A DNA stretch of 64,000 nucleotides from JALEFZ01 sp964564415 (GTDB lineage Bacteria; Bacteroidota; Bacteroidia; J057), in the NCBI GenBank assembly GCA_964564415.1, contig CAZMAV010000008.1:62001-126000 (forward strand). Direction: 5' to 3'. Shown piece by piece: positions 26,507 to 36,036 of the stretch (positions within the stretch are counted from its first letter, which is position 1; every line of letters starts with the position of its first letter). Below the pieces are notes generated by a model. It was not told the DNA's origin, made no database searches, and saw only the letters and a program-made list of their open reading frames with translations. The position numbers and the translations under genes are program-made.

Positions 26507-27661
26507 TTATGCGGTGACACCTTCCTTTTGAAGATTTCTGGCGATAACCATTTTTTGGATCTCGGAAGTTCCTTCGTAGATCTCGGTAATCTTGGCATCG
26601 CGGAGGAGTCGCTCTACATGGTATTCTTTTACATAGCCATTTCCTCCATGCACCTGTATGGCCTGGTCTGCACAAAACATTGCTGTTCTGGAAGCATAGA
26701 GCTTAGCCATAGCAGCAGAATTGTTGTAAGGAAGGCCTTTATCTTTTTCAAAGGCGGCTTTGAGGCATAACAAGCGGGCAGCATCCACTTCGGTGGACAT
26801 TTCCGCCAATTTGAACTGGATGGCCTGATGATTGATGATTTCGGTACCAAAGGACTTGCGGATCTTGGCATAATCAGTCGCCATTTGAAGGGCTCCCGAT
26901 GCAATACCAAGTGCCTGCGCGGCAATGCCAATACGTCCTCCATCAAGGGTCTTCATGGCAAATTTGAACCCAAATCCATCTTCGCCTACGCGATTTTCCT
27001 TGGGAACCTTCACGTCGTTGAAGTTTAGGGTATGGGTGTCAGAACCGCGGATACCCAACTTGTCTTCTTTGGGGCCGATCTCAAATCCTTCCATGCCGCG
27101 CTCTAAGATCAGGCAGTTGATGCCTTTGTGTCTTTTCTCGGCATCGGTCTGAGCCATAACCAGGTATACACCGGCACGGCCTCCATTGGTGATCCAGTTT
27201 TTAGTTCCATTGAGCAGGTAGTGGTCGCCCATGTCGATGGCTGAGGTTTTTTGCTGGGTGGCGTCAGAACCAGCTTCTGGCTCTGAAAGACAAAAGGCAC
27301 CCAGGGTCTCTCCAGAAGTAAGCATCGGCAGGTACTTGCGCTTTTGTTCCTCTGTACCAAAGGTTTCCAGGCCCCAGCATACCAAAGAATTGTTGACAGA
27401 TACCATCACGGAAGCCGAAGCGTCCCACTTGGATAATTCTTCCATAACCAATACATAGGAGATGGTATCCATTCCTCCTCCTCCATACTCGGGATCTATC
27501 ATCATACCCAGGAACCCCATTTCTCCCATTCGCTTCACCAATTCGTCGGGGAAGGACTGCTTCTCGTCCCTTTCGATGACTCCAGGCTTCAATTCTTTTT
27601 CAGCAAAATCTCTGGCCATTTGCTGAATCATTCTATGCTCTTCGGTGAGTTGAAAATTCAT
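26507..27661 (-). CDS. Acyl-CoA dehydrogenase
   Basis: A full-length FAD flavoenzyme (384 residues) catalysing the first oxidation of acyl-CoA thioesters. The N-terminal helix start is MNFQLTEEHRMIQQMARDFAEKELKP. The FAD/substrate signatures are GAFCLSEPEAGSDATQQKTSA and YLLNGTKNWITNG. The C-terminal signature QVHGGNGYVKEYHVERLLRDAKITEIYEGTSEIQ contains the catalytic-base Glu of YEGTSEI in the short/medium-chain type position. Chain-length preference cannot be read from sequence. It is convergent with the paa-like pair. A hairpin sits in its leader at 27709. Confidence 0.95.
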   Translation of the reverse strand: MNFQLTEEHRMIQQMARDFAEKELKPGVIERDEKQSFPDELVKRMGEMGFLGMMIDPEYGGGGMDTISYVLVMEELSKWDASASVMVSVNNSLVCWGLETFGTEEQKRKYLPMLTSGETLGAFCLSEPEAGSDATQQKTSAIDMGDHYLLNGTKNWITNGGRAGVYLVMAQTDAEKRHKGINCLILERGMEGFEIGPKEDKLGIRGSDTHTLNFNDVKVPKENRVGEDGFGFKFAMKTLDGGRIGIAAQALGIASGALQMATDYAKIRKSFGTEIINHQAIQFKLAEMSTEVDAARLLCLKAAFEKDKGLPYNNSAAMAKLYASRTAMFCADQAIQVHGGNGYVKEYHVERLLRDAKITEIYEGTSEIQKMVIARNLQKEGVTA

Positions 27662-27708
27662 TGATTTATTTAGCTTTTTGAGTTAGGCTTGCTTCGCTTT
27701 ATTCGCTC

Positions 27709-27728
27709 GCAGGCTTTTTACAGCCTGC
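27709..27728. other. Stem-loop upstream of the acyl-CoA dehydrogenase gene
   Basis: GCAGGCT (27709-27715) and AGCCTGC (27722-27728) pair perfectly around a 6-base loop. There is no T-run on the minus strand, so it is not a standard terminator for the kinase gene ending at 27829. It may lie in the leader of the dehydrogenase mRNA. Confidence 0.4.
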
Positions 27729-27828
27729 ATGCACAATATATAAATTTAATAAAAAAACCTAACACTCGTTAGCCTATAAACAAGGGTCAAGTAGAATTGT
27801 TGATCTAAAATCCAGAAAATTATGGTAA

Positions 27829-29943
27829 CTATTTATAAATCAAGCCACCCAGACGCTTTTCCTTCCCATATCTGTAGATTTTCTGAAAGAGTTCGTAGGG
27901 ATCGAAAGGCTTTCCGATGTAGCCATCCATGCCCGCAGCAGCCGCCTTTTCCTTATCTTCCGTCATGGTAGAAGCCGTGAGGGCTACGATAGGCAGGCTA
28001 TGATTGTCCAGTCCCAGGTGATGGCGTATTTCCATAGATGCCTCCAGACCGTCTTTAATGGGCATGTGAATATCCATTAGGACCAAATCGAAACGTTCTG
28101 CCTTTACCAGGTCTAATGCCTCCTGCCCATCAACGGCAAATCGGGCATCTATTCCCCATTTTTTTAAGAATCGCTCGACAATCATCCGGTTGACGGAGTT
28201 ATCTTCAGCCACCAAGACCCGAAGTCCCTCTAATTCTCCGGCTTCAATACGTTTTTTTAAGTCTTTCTTTTGGCTGTTTTGCTGGTCCTTGGCCAGTTTG
28301 AAATTTATGTTGAAGAAAAAGCAGGAACCCTTACCCACCTCACTTTCGAGTTGTATCTCACTGCCCTGCAGTTCAAGGAGGTTTTTGGTAATGGCAAGCC
28401 CCAGACCTGTTCCCCCAAACTTACGGGTAGTATTGTCAGCTGCCTGTGAAAAGCGGTTAAATATTTCCTTTTGTTTTCCTAAGGGAATTCCAATACCTGT
28501 GTCCTCCACAGCAAAGCGGAGGTCAACATTAGCTTCAGTCTGTTTTAAAAGGTCGATCTTGAGTTTGATTTCTCCCTTTTCTGTAAACTTAATGGCATTG
28601 CCGATGAGGTTATTCAGGATTTGAGCCAATCTTACCTGATCCCCTATGATCCGCTTCGGAATTCGGCGGTCCCACTCCAATTGGAAGGATATATTCTTAT
28701 CCCCCGTCTTTGGCTGAAAAGTCCGATGTATCCCATCTACCAATTCATAGAGGTTATATTCTTTGTTTTCGAAGGTGATTTTTCCTGCCTCAATTTTTGA
28801 ATAATCCAATATGTCATTGATCAAAAAAAGCAGGTTTTCCGCCGAAAAGTGAAGGGTTCTTAGGGTGTTGAGTTGATCGGGACGGGGATTGTCCTCCATT
28901 AGCAAGTGAGAAAGGCCGATTACGGCATTCATGGGAGTCCGTATTTCGTGGCTTATGGTCGAGAGAAACTCGGACTTTGCCTGATTGGCCTTTTCTGCCT
29001 TGTTCTTTTCCTCCATAAGCCTTCGTTCGGCTTCCTTTCTGGCATTGATGTCTCGTGTTACTGTCTGAAAACGAGCCAATTTTTCGTTTTCATGGTAGAT
29101 GAGCTTAATGGAACTTTCTACCCAGACGGCACGACCATCTCTGTGAATAGCCCTGTACTCAAGGTTATCGAGTTTCCCCTTGTTTTTCCTTGCCTTGTCA
29201 AATAAGTCCTTCAGGCCAGCAAAGTCCTCAGGATGAATGAGGTCCCGCAGCTGCTTGGTAAACAAGTCCCTGACCTCGTATCCCAATAAAGCCTCTACCG
29301 AGGGGGAAGCATAGGCTACCGCACCATTTGATTCATGGAGAATGATAAGGTCTTGTGTATGTTCAGAAACCAGGGTGAATAGCTTTTCCTTTTCCTGTGC
29401 CTCCTCTCTTGCCTGCTCATACATGTTGCGCATCAGGAGCAGTTCCTCAAGCTCTTCACCCTGCCTATAATCGTATATTTTTTGTGCCAGAATTTTTCCC
29501 CAAAAAAGCAAGACCTCAACAAAGGCCTTGACTTCAGCCTGGATGTCGGGGGTGTATTCACTCAAAAAGGTAAAAACGATTCTGATTTTTTCACCAATGG
29601 CACAGATCAGGTGGGAATATTCGGGGTTCTCCTCGTTTGATGTGATCATCCATTTTCCAAAGGACAGATTCTCAAAGGGGAAAAGAAATTGGTACAAGGA
29701 AACCATTTTTTCTTCCTTATCACTCTTGTACAACTGCTCCCAAGAGTGGAAAGGAACTCCCTCGGCATGTTCTTTTCTGATCCAAACTACAGCACTTTCG
29801 AAAATATTTTCTCCAATGATTTTCTTCAAAAAAGAATCACAATTGTCAAATAGGTTTTGTTGAGGGCTGATAGATAAAAGTATCTCTTTGGCTTTATCTA
29901 CCAAATTGATTACGGTTTCTGGTGTAGGTATTTTTTTCAACAT
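27829..29943 (-). CDS. Hybrid sensor histidine kinase with PAS and receiver domains
   Basis: A 704-residue cytosolic hybrid kinase with no membrane segment. An unrecognised N-terminal sensory region (about 1-165, possibly GAF-like) leads through a coiled coil (EELEELLLMRNMYEQAREEAQEK) into a PAS/PAC domain (about 185-310; LVSEHTQDLIILHESNGAVAYASPSVEALLGY). The dimerisation box is FLSTISHEIRTPMNAVIGLSHLL with the phospho-acceptor His. The ATPase boxes follow (NLIGNAIKFTEKGEI, VEDTGIGIP, GGTGLGLAITKNLLELQG). The C-terminal receiver has VLVAEDN, the acceptor Asp in LVLMDIHMP, and ALTAS with the Lys in GKPFDP. No partner regulator is adjacent, so the output is unknown. Confidence 0.92.
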   Translation of the reverse strand: MLKKIPTPETVINLVDKAKEILLSISPQQNLFDNCDSFLKKIIGENIFESAVVWIRKEHAEGVPFHSWEQLYKSDKEEKMVSLYQFLFPFENLSFGKWMITSNEENPEYSHLICAIGEKIRIVFTFLSEYTPDIQAEVKAFVEVLLFWGKILAQKIYDYRQGEELEELLLMRNMYEQAREEAQEKEKLFTLVSEHTQDLIILHESNGAVAYASPSVEALLGYEVRDLFTKQLRDLIHPEDFAGLKDLFDKARKNKGKLDNLEYRAIHRDGRAVWVESSIKLIYHENEKLARFQTVTRDINARKEAERRLMEEKNKAEKANQAKSEFLSTISHEIRTPMNAVIGLSHLLMEDNPRPDQLNTLRTLHFSAENLLFLINDILDYSKIEAGKITFENKEYNLYELVDGIHRTFQPKTGDKNISFQLEWDRRIPKRIIGDQVRLAQILNNLIGNAIKFTEKGEIKLKIDLLKQTEANVDLRFAVEDTGIGIPLGKQKEIFNRFSQAADNTTRKFGGTGLGLAITKNLLELQGSEIQLESEVGKGSCFFFNINFKLAKDQQNSQKKDLKKRIEAGELEGLRVLVAEDNSVNRMIVERFLKKWGIDARFAVDGQEALDLVKAERFDLVLMDIHMPIKDGLEASMEIRHHLGLDNHSLPIVALTASTMTEDKEKAAAAGMDGYIGKPFDPYELFQKIYRYGKEKRLGGLIYK

Positions 29944-30298
29944 GTATGGCTAGTCGTTGACATAGGGCTATGTGAGGGTGCCCTGTCAGGCTCTAAACAA
30001 ATGTCACGACTGAGATTGATATTTCCCGCCAATATGCACGGCAATCTTTAACATTGAAGCCTAGACCATGATAGGGTAAAAAGCTATTATTATGAAAAAA
30101 TTGAACCCAGGTAAAGACCTGTATCAGTGGAGATTATTCCTTATTCAACGGTATACCTAGCTGGTTTTCTAAATAAATATTTCAATTTCTAACATCAAGC
30201 CATTATCGATTCGCACTGTTATATTACACAAACTGGAATAAATCTAACATGTAGGGAATAGCCAGAGGCAGACTAAAATCTAAGTAAAAGCCTTCATT
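29944..30298. other. Intergenic region, nothing recognised
   Basis: 355 bp, AT-rich, between two leftward genes. It should hold the end of the phosphatase transcript only by read-through and the promoter of the hybrid kinase gene. No hairpin with a T-run, repeat or RNA gene was seen. Confidence 0.5.
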
Positions 30299-30961
30299 TC
30301 AATAGTGACCGATAAACTCTGTCCCACGGAGATGTGCATGATCATTGACCCGCTCGACAAACCACATGCCTTCCTCTAAGTAAAAGCTGGAAATAGAAGT
30401 GTTGTAAGTGGTAATCCTACGAGTAATGTAGGGATCGGCTCCTGTGATGTATCCAATCAAAGATCGGATCGCAAATCCGTGTGAAAAGGCCGCTATATGA
30501 ATGTGGGAGTCTTTGGCCTGACCATTGAGAGATTTTACTTCCTGTGTCAACCAATCGTACATGCGCAAGCGAATGTCTTCCTGAGACTCCCCATTAGGTG
30601 CCCTAAAGGTGAGCGGCTCTTTCTCGATGATCCTAGTAACTTCCGAGGTAAAAACATCATCCCTGACCAGACCTTCCCAATCTCCCTGAGAAAGTTCAGC
30701 CAGTTGAGGATGCTTATTGATTTCTTTGGGTGGAAGGTTAAGATATGAAAGGGCAATCTGAGCGGTTTCAATGGCTCTGACAGCATCAGAGGCATAGACC
30801 TTGTCAAACTTAATTTGATCTTCTTTAAGTCGCTGGCCCAAAAGGTGAGCCTGCTGAACCCCTCTTTCTGTCAGAGGAAGGTGAGAGGAACGCCCTCCCA
30901 CAATATGATTGTTGACATTGCCGGTACTCTCAGCGTGTCGGATGAAGTGAACGACCACCAT
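30299..30961 (-). CDS. Histidine phosphatase family protein (phosphoglycerate mutase-like)
   Basis: A 220-residue member of the histidine phosphatase superfamily. The catalytic RHG motif appears as FIRHAESTGNVNNHIVGG near residue 10, followed by LTERGVQQAHLLGQRL. Further active-site parts are YASDAVRAIETAQIAL (the Arg pair), ELSQGDWEG (the acid Glu/Asp region) and AAFSHGFAIRSL with the second His. These features are those of small-molecule phosphatases or cofactor-dependent mutases. The substrate cannot be stated. A -7-like box (TATTTTTG) sits only about 5 bp before the ATG, which would make the mRNA nearly leaderless. Confidence 0.85.
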   Translation of the reverse strand: MVVVHFIRHAESTGNVNNHIVGGRSSHLPLTERGVQQAHLLGQRLKEDQIKFDKVYASDAVRAIETAQIALSYLNLPPKEINKHPQLAELSQGDWEGLVRDDVFTSEVTRIIEKEPLTFRAPNGESQEDIRLRMYDWLTQEVKSLNGQAKDSHIHIAAFSHGFAIRSLIGYITGADPYITRRITTYNTSISSFYLEEGMWFVERVNDHAHLRGTEFIGHY

Positions 30962-30965
30962 AGCG

Positions 30966-30973
30966 CAAAAATA
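30966..30973 (-). promoter_or_regulatory. Candidate -7 promoter box (TATTTTTG)
   Basis: Matches the Bacteroidota -7 pattern TAnnTTTG on the minus strand, just ahead of the histidine phosphatase gene. The small distance to the start codon would imply a very short or absent leader. The -33 element was not identified. Confidence 0.35.
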
Positions 30974-31018
30974 TTCAGCCCGAAAATGCCCTATTTTCTG
31001 TTGAGGTGCAAGTCAGTA

Positions 31019-31504
31019 TCAATGTACATTTTTAAAATACTGCATGCTTAGGAATGCGACCATCAAACCTCTCATTACGCCTTCTACAAAACCGATAGCA
31101 GACATGGCAAAGACAGAGATAGCTTCAAAGGGAACAGCTTCCCTAACTGTATGTCCGAATTCCGGTGCAATCACAGACATGTAGATTTAAATGGAAATGG
31201 AAAAAATCAGGCTGGCAAAGGCAGATATACCCGCTGCCAAGACAAAAGCACTAACATAATTGGTCTTCTTGCTTTCGTCAGACCTGTGAAAATGTATCAA
31301 TCCCAAAAATGCACCGATGGCCTGGAAAAAAATGTTAAGATATCTGTAATCGATCAGGTGGCTAAAATCTAGGAAAGCGGCGATGGAAAAGTAGATGATC
31401 AATAGGACAGAAGTGATGCTGCCGTAAATGGCAATAAATTTTGGTAGGGAATAATCGATCCATACCTTTTTTGAAAGCATAGGGCTTGGACCGGAAGAAG
31501 CCAT
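31019..31504 (-). pseudogene. DUF4199-like membrane protein interrupted by an in-frame stop
   Basis: The gene starts at the ATG at 31504 (MASSGPSPMLSKKVWIDYSL) and encodes two membrane segments before a TAA at 31187-31189. Past the TAA the same frame stays open for 55 more codons, through SVIAPEFGHTVREAVPFEAISVFAMSAIGFVEGVMRGLMVAFLSMQYF, to a TGA at 31019. The full 161-codon product would have four membrane helices with the polar loop between, a layout like DUF4199-type Bacteroidota proteins. The family name is tentative. Either the gene is a recent nonsense pseudogene or two short products are made, since an ATG lies two codons after the stop. Confidence 0.65.
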
Positions 31505-31769
31505 AATACTTATTATTTGACACTTATTAGTTACATAGCATAAATCTTGACCTCCCTTTTATTGTTCAGAAAAATCGGGATTCCCTCTGCCCATTGCTTT
31601 GAAGGGAGAGGGCCTACAGGGGAATTTCAATTATCCACAGTGATTTGTTTTGATATGACTGGATTGTAAATTTCGTCATTATTGAAGTCCTTGAATCCGA
31701 AAGGCAGGCCTTATGCCTTGCCCGGAGAGAAGACAAAGCAGGAGTTGACTTTCATGATTGTGCATAGAT

Positions 31770-34547
31770 ATGGCTAAAAATAGACTTTTCTTACTGGATG
31801 CAATGGCCCTCCTTTATCGGGCCCACTTTGCCTTTATCAAAAATCCCCGGATTACCTCGGAGGGACTGAATACCTCCGCTATTTTTGGCTTTACCAATAC
31901 CCTTTTGGAGATCATGAATAAGGAGGACCCTTCACACCTTGCGGTGGCCTTTGACATCACTACAAAGACCTTCCGCCACAAGGACTACGCCGAATACAAA
32001 GCCAATCGGGAGGATATGCCCGAAGATCTCCGCAAGGGCATCCCCTATGTGTATCGCCTCCTCAAGGTTTTGGACATACCTGCCCTGGGCATCGAAAACT
32101 ACGAAGCCGATGATATCATCGGGACCATCGCCCATCACATTGACCCGGAGGAGTTTGAAGTCTACATGGTCACCCCAGACAAGGACTATGCACAATTGGT
32201 CACCGATAACGTCTTTCTCTACAAACCCAAATACAAAGGAGGTGGCTTTGACCTGATGGACGCTGCCCAGGTGGAAGAAAAAATGGGGATTCCCCCCTCC
32301 CAAGTCATCGACTTTCTGGCCCTAAAGGGAGATTCTGTAGACAATATTCCCGGTATCCCCAAAATCGGAGACAAGACGGCCATTTCCCTCCTGCAAGAAT
32401 ACGGCTCATTGGAAGCCATTATCGAACAAGCCGAAAATATTTCGAAAAAATCCATTCGCGAAAGTGTGATCGCCAACAAAGAACAGGGATTGATGTCTCA
32501 AAAACTGGCGACCATACACCGGGATGTCCCCTTTGAGTGGTCCGTAGAAAAATTAAAGATCGGTCATTGCGATCTCGAAGAACTCCTCGTCCTGATGAAG
32601 GAACTGGAATTCAGAACGACAACCCAGCGCATCCTCAATACCAAGCTCAATCCCGCCCGCCCGGACCAACAGCGAGACCTCTTTGGCAATGCCTTTGGGG
32701 AAGAAAATGAATTTGAACTGCCCTCCGAGACCGAAGACTTTGAAAGCAGCCAGCAATCGTACAAACTCCTCAAAACCAAAGATCAAAGAAAAGACTTCAT
32801 CGAAAAGGTAAAGAGGAGAAAGGTCCTTTGCTTTGATACAGAGACCACTGACCTCAATGCACTCAAGGCGGAGCTCATCGGTATTTCCTTTAGCATCAAC
32901 TCCGGCGTGGCCTTCTTCATTCATTTTCCCGAAGATATGGGCAAGGAAGAAATCCGGGAAATCATCTCGGAATTCGACGAGGTTTTGCAGTCTCCAGACA
33001 TTCTCAAAGTAGGACAAAACCTCAAATATGACCTTTTGGTCCTCAAATCCTACGACATAGAAATCAAAGGGCCATTTTTCGATACCATGTTGGCCCACTA
33101 TGTCATCGAACCTGGGGGCAAGCACGGGATGGATGCCATGTCCGAGCAACTCCTCAACTACAAGCCCATCTCCATTGAAAGCCTCATCGGCAAAAAGGGA
33201 AAGAAGCAGTTGAGCATGAGGGACGTAGAAATGGATACCCTGGTCAAATACGCCTGTGAAGATGCAGATATTACCCTTCGCCTTCAACAAAAGCTGGCTC
33301 CTTCAGTCAAGGAAAACAAAGTCTTCGAAGAAATCGAACAGCCCCTTATGCCCGTCCTCACGGATATGGAGTTTGAAGGGGTGCGCCTGGATACCTCATT
33401 CCTGGCAGATTATTCCGAAGACCTCAAGCAGCGGCTGAAAATCCTCAAAAACGAGGTCTATGAACTGGCTGGAGAGGAGTTTAACATCAATTCTCCCAAG
33501 CAGTTGGGCAACATCCTATTTGACAAGCTCGAATTGGGAAAGGGAAAAAAGCAGAAGAAGACCAAAACGGGACAATACGTCACCAATGAACAGGTCTTGA
33601 CCAGCCTGGCCCTGAGCCATGACCTTCCTGCCAAAGTGCTTTCCTATCGTGGGGTAACCAAACTCAAATCGACCTATGTAGATGCCCTTCCCAAGATGAT
33701 CAATCCCTTTACGGAGCGCATCCATACCTCATTTCGGCAGTCGGTAGCGGTTACAGGCAGGCTTTCTTCCGACAACCCCAATCTTCAAAACATTCCTATT
33801 CGCACCGATGATGGCCGCGAAGTCCGAAAGGCATTTGTCCCACGGGACGAAGACCACCTTCTTCTTTCAGCCGACTATTCGCAGGTGGAGCTACGCCTGA
33901 TGGCAGCTGTTTCAGGAGATGAAGCCATGATAGAGGCTTTTCAATCGCGGGAAGACATTCACCGAGCTACCGCCGCACGGGTATTTGGCCTTAAGCCGGA
34001 AGAAATCACCGCTCAACAGAGGTCCTATGCCAAGCAGGTCAACTTTGGGATCATTTATGGAATTTCTGCCTTTGGACTGAGCCAGCGCATAGGAATCAGC
34101 CGGACAGAAGCCCAGGAGATCATCGACAATTACTTCGAGCAGTACTCAGGGGTCAAAAAATACATGGATGACATTGTGGATAAGGCCAAGGCCCAGCAAT
34201 ACGTAGAGACCCTCTTTGGGCGTAGGCGATACCTCCCGGACATCAACAGCAAAAACTCGACCGTCAGGGGCTTCGCCGAGCGCAATGCCATCAACTCCCC
34301 TATTCAGGGCACAGCGGCCGACATCATAAAAATTGCCATGATCCGCATTCACAATGCCCTGAAAAAGTCCTCACTAAAGTCCAGGATGATCCTTCAGGTC
34401 CACGACGAATTGGTCTTCGACGCCCACAAATCTGAGATCGATGAACTCAAGGCTCTGGTCAAGGAAAATATGATGGGAGCAGTAGACCTTGCCGTACCCC
34501 TTGAGGTAGAAATGGGCAGCGGAATGAATTGGCTGGAAGCTCACTAA
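31770..34547 (+). CDS. polA: DNA polymerase I
   Basis: PolA fills gaps and removes RNA primers. The 925 residues hold all three parts. Residues about 1-290 are the 5'-3' exonuclease (LLDAMALLYRAHFAF, TPDKDYAQLV, GDSVDNIPGIPKIGDKTA). Residues about 340-530 are a 3'-5' proofreading domain whose acidic residues look intact (CFDTETTDLNALKAELIGIS, GQNLKYDLLVL, YACEDADITLRL). The C-terminal family A polymerase has LLSADYSQVELRLMA (motif A), RSYAKQVNFGIIYGISAFGLS (motif B) and LQVHDELVFD (motif C). A TTG at 31758 opens the frame earlier, but the ATG at 31770 (MAKNRLFLLDAMALLYR) is the standard start. Confidence 0.96.
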   Translation: MAKNRLFLLDAMALLYRAHFAFIKNPRITSEGLNTSAIFGFTNTLLEIMNKEDPSHLAVAFDITTKTFRHKDYAEYKANREDMPEDLRKGIPYVYRLLKVLDIPALGIENYEADDIIGTIAHHIDPEEFEVYMVTPDKDYAQLVTDNVFLYKPKYKGGGFDLMDAAQVEEKMGIPPSQVIDFLALKGDSVDNIPGIPKIGDKTAISLLQEYGSLEAIIEQAENISKKSIRESVIANKEQGLMSQKLATIHRDVPFEWSVEKLKIGHCDLEELLVLMKELEFRTTTQRILNTKLNPARPDQQRDLFGNAFGEENEFELPSETEDFESSQQSYKLLKTKDQRKDFIEKVKRRKVLCFDTETTDLNALKAELIGISFSINSGVAFFIHFPEDMGKEEIREIISEFDEVLQSPDILKVGQNLKYDLLVLKSYDIEIKGPFFDTMLAHYVIEPGGKHGMDAMSEQLLNYKPISIESLIGKKGKKQLSMRDVEMDTLVKYACEDADITLRLQQKLAPSVKENKVFEEIEQPLMPVLTDMEFEGVRLDTSFLADYSEDLKQRLKILKNEVYELAGEEFNINSPKQLGNILFDKLELGKGKKQKKTKTGQYVTNEQVLTSLALSHDLPAKVLSYRGVTKLKSTYVDALPKMINPFTERIHTSFRQSVAVTGRLSSDNPNLQNIPIRTDDGREVRKAFVPRDEDHLLLSADYSQVELRLMAAVSGDEAMIEAFQSREDIHRATAARVFGLKPEEITAQQRSYAKQVNFGIIYGISAFGLSQRIGISRTEAQEIIDNYFEQYSGVKKYMDDIVDKAKAQQYVETLFGRRRYLPDINSKNSTVRGFAERNAINSPIQGTAADIIKIAMIRIHNALKKSSLKSRMILQVHDELVFDAHKSEIDELKALVKENMMGAVDLAVPLEVEMGSGMNWLEAH

Positions 34548-34658
34548 ATAGGCTTTTGTCTTTTCGTATATGAGAAAAGAATAAAAATTTCCTTCCTTAC
34601 CCTGAATATTTTAAATTTATGGGTATATTTCAACTCATCTAGGTAAAATAACTAGCAG

Positions 34659-35870
34659 ATGAGCCTTGGAAATCTTAAAAAAGAACTGCGTAATCTCGTA
34701 AGTGATGCAAAAGACAGGGAGGTAATAGAAAAGTTAAAGGCCTCTATTTTAGAAGATTCCACATATTTTAATACACTGGTTGGAATCTCTGCTGCTTACA
34801 CAGAATACGAGATAAAATCCAGAGAAGGTCTTTATTCAGTTGAAAATGAAAGGCTCACGATTGCCGGATTAAGAATTCGCTTGTTGAGCACAATAGGTGA
34901 TTTGAAGCTGAAGGACCTCAGGAGTGATCCCTACTCCCTCCAAGAGGATAGGGCTGAACCCCAGGACCTCGATTCCAGAGTCAGCCAGTTGGAGGACGAT
35001 ATGGACCATCTTCGAAATACCGTTGACCAACTTTTGGAGCAAAAGGCTCCTTCTCAGGATGAGGAAAATGAAGAATTGCAGGAACTGAAAGATCAGATTC
35101 AGCAAATCCGGCTTCGACTGGAAGAATTGGAAACCACAGGAGTCAGTGAATCGAGCCCAGTAGCTTCAAAGCAGCAAAAGGAGGGAATTGAGCCCAGGAT
35201 GATCGACATTCAGGGAGGAAACTTTTTGATGGGAAGTGATGAAATGGACGAGGAAGAACGGCCAATACATCGGGTCAGCATCTCCTCATTTAAAATGGGG
35301 AAATTTCCTGTTACCCAAAGTGGGTGGGAGGCAATCATGGGCCATAATCCCAGCGAATTCCGCGATCCCAACAGCCCCGTCGAAAATGTATCCTGGGAAG
35401 ATTGCCAGCGCTTCATAGAAGCCCTTAATACAAAGACCCAAAAATCCTATCGCCTGCCCACAGAAGCCGAATGGGAGTTTGCTGCCCGGGGAGGGATTCG
35501 ATCCAAGGCCTATCCCTATGCTGGAAGCAAAGACCTGGATCAAGTGGCCTGGTACAAAAAGAATGCTGGCAATGGAACCCGCACCGTGGGGCTAAAAGAA
35601 GGCAATGAACTGGGCCTCCTGGACATGAGCGGCAATGTCTGGGAGTGGTGCCAGGATTTCTATGGTAAAGATTACTACCATACCTGTAAAAACCTCGCAG
35701 AGGAGGGAGAAGTAAAGGATCCCAAAGGGCCTGTGGAAGGAAGAGAAAAAGTCATAAGGGGAGGAAGTTGGAAAAGCGGCCCTTCCGGTTGCCATGTAGC
35801 CTACAGGCTTTATGATGCCCCACATAATCGCTACAATGTGGTCGGACTTCGTCTTGCCCACGACATTTAA
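34659..35870 (+). CDS. Effector-associated-domain-like protein with C-terminal formylglycine-generating-enzyme-like domain
   Basis: A 403-residue protein with three parts. Residues 1-90 are helical (NLKKELRNLVSDAKDREVIEKLKAS ... TLVGISAAYTEYEIKSREGLYSVENERLTIAGLRIRLLSTI) and resemble the EAD11-type effector-associated domains that pair components of bacterial immunity and signalling systems. This match is by eye. Residues about 105-165 are a charged coiled coil. Residues about 180-403 are an FGE-sulfatase (SUMF1) domain: MIDIQGGNFLMGSDEMDEEERPIHRVSISSF, PVTQSGWEAIMGHNPSEF, YRLPTEAEWEFAARGG, LLDMSGNVWEWCQDFY, VIRGGSWKSG and VVGLRLAHDI. The catalytic cysteine pair of true FGE is not evident, so a binding or sensing role is likelier. 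A strong terminator follows at 35998. Confidence 0.72.
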   Translation: MSLGNLKKELRNLVSDAKDREVIEKLKASILEDSTYFNTLVGISAAYTEYEIKSREGLYSVENERLTIAGLRIRLLSTIGDLKLKDLRSDPYSLQEDRAEPQDLDSRVSQLEDDMDHLRNTVDQLLEQKAPSQDEENEELQELKDQIQQIRLRLEELETTGVSESSPVASKQQKEGIEPRMIDIQGGNFLMGSDEMDEEERPIHRVSISSFKMGKFPVTQSGWEAIMGHNPSEFRDPNSPVENVSWEDCQRFIEALNTKTQKSYRLPTEAEWEFAARGGIRSKAYPYAGSKDLDQVAWYKKNAGNGTRTVGLKEGNELGLLDMSGNVWEWCQDFYGKDYYHTCKNLAEEGEVKDPKGPVEGREKVIRGGSWKSGPSGCHVAYRLYDAPHNRYNVVGLRLAHDI

Positions 35871-35997
35871 CACTTCCTTGACATTCCGCTTTCGTCCTTT
35901 TATCCTGTATCCGATGGAATTTTTCTACACAAAAAATAATACCAAAGGCTAGTCCAGGCTCTTTAATCCCTGCCGTGATTCAGGTCATCCAAGATAT

Positions 35998-36036
35998 CCT
36001 CTGCCTCAATTTTGACATTGAGGCAGAGGGTTTTTT
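35998..36036 (+). terminator. Rho-independent terminator after the EAD/FGE-like gene
   Basis: A 12-bp perfect stem, CCTCTGCCTCAA (35998-36009) with TTGAGGCAGAGG (36018-36029), followed by six Ts. The stem contains no mismatch and is the strongest terminator in the window. Confidence 0.92.

Noticed and set aside
31187..31189. Recoding of the in-frame stop as selenocysteine
   Set aside because: The codon is TAA, not TGA, and no SECIS-like element is seen.
32553..33290. 245-codon minus-strand frame inside polA
   Set aside because: Shadow of the polA exonuclease region. The polA motifs run through the same bases.
35750..35900. The FGE-like C-terminus (RGGSW ... GLRL) could be the variable region of a diversity-generating retroelement
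   Set aside because: No reverse transcriptase gene, accessory gene or template repeat of this segment is present in the flanks, and the codons do not show an adenine-rich variable pattern.
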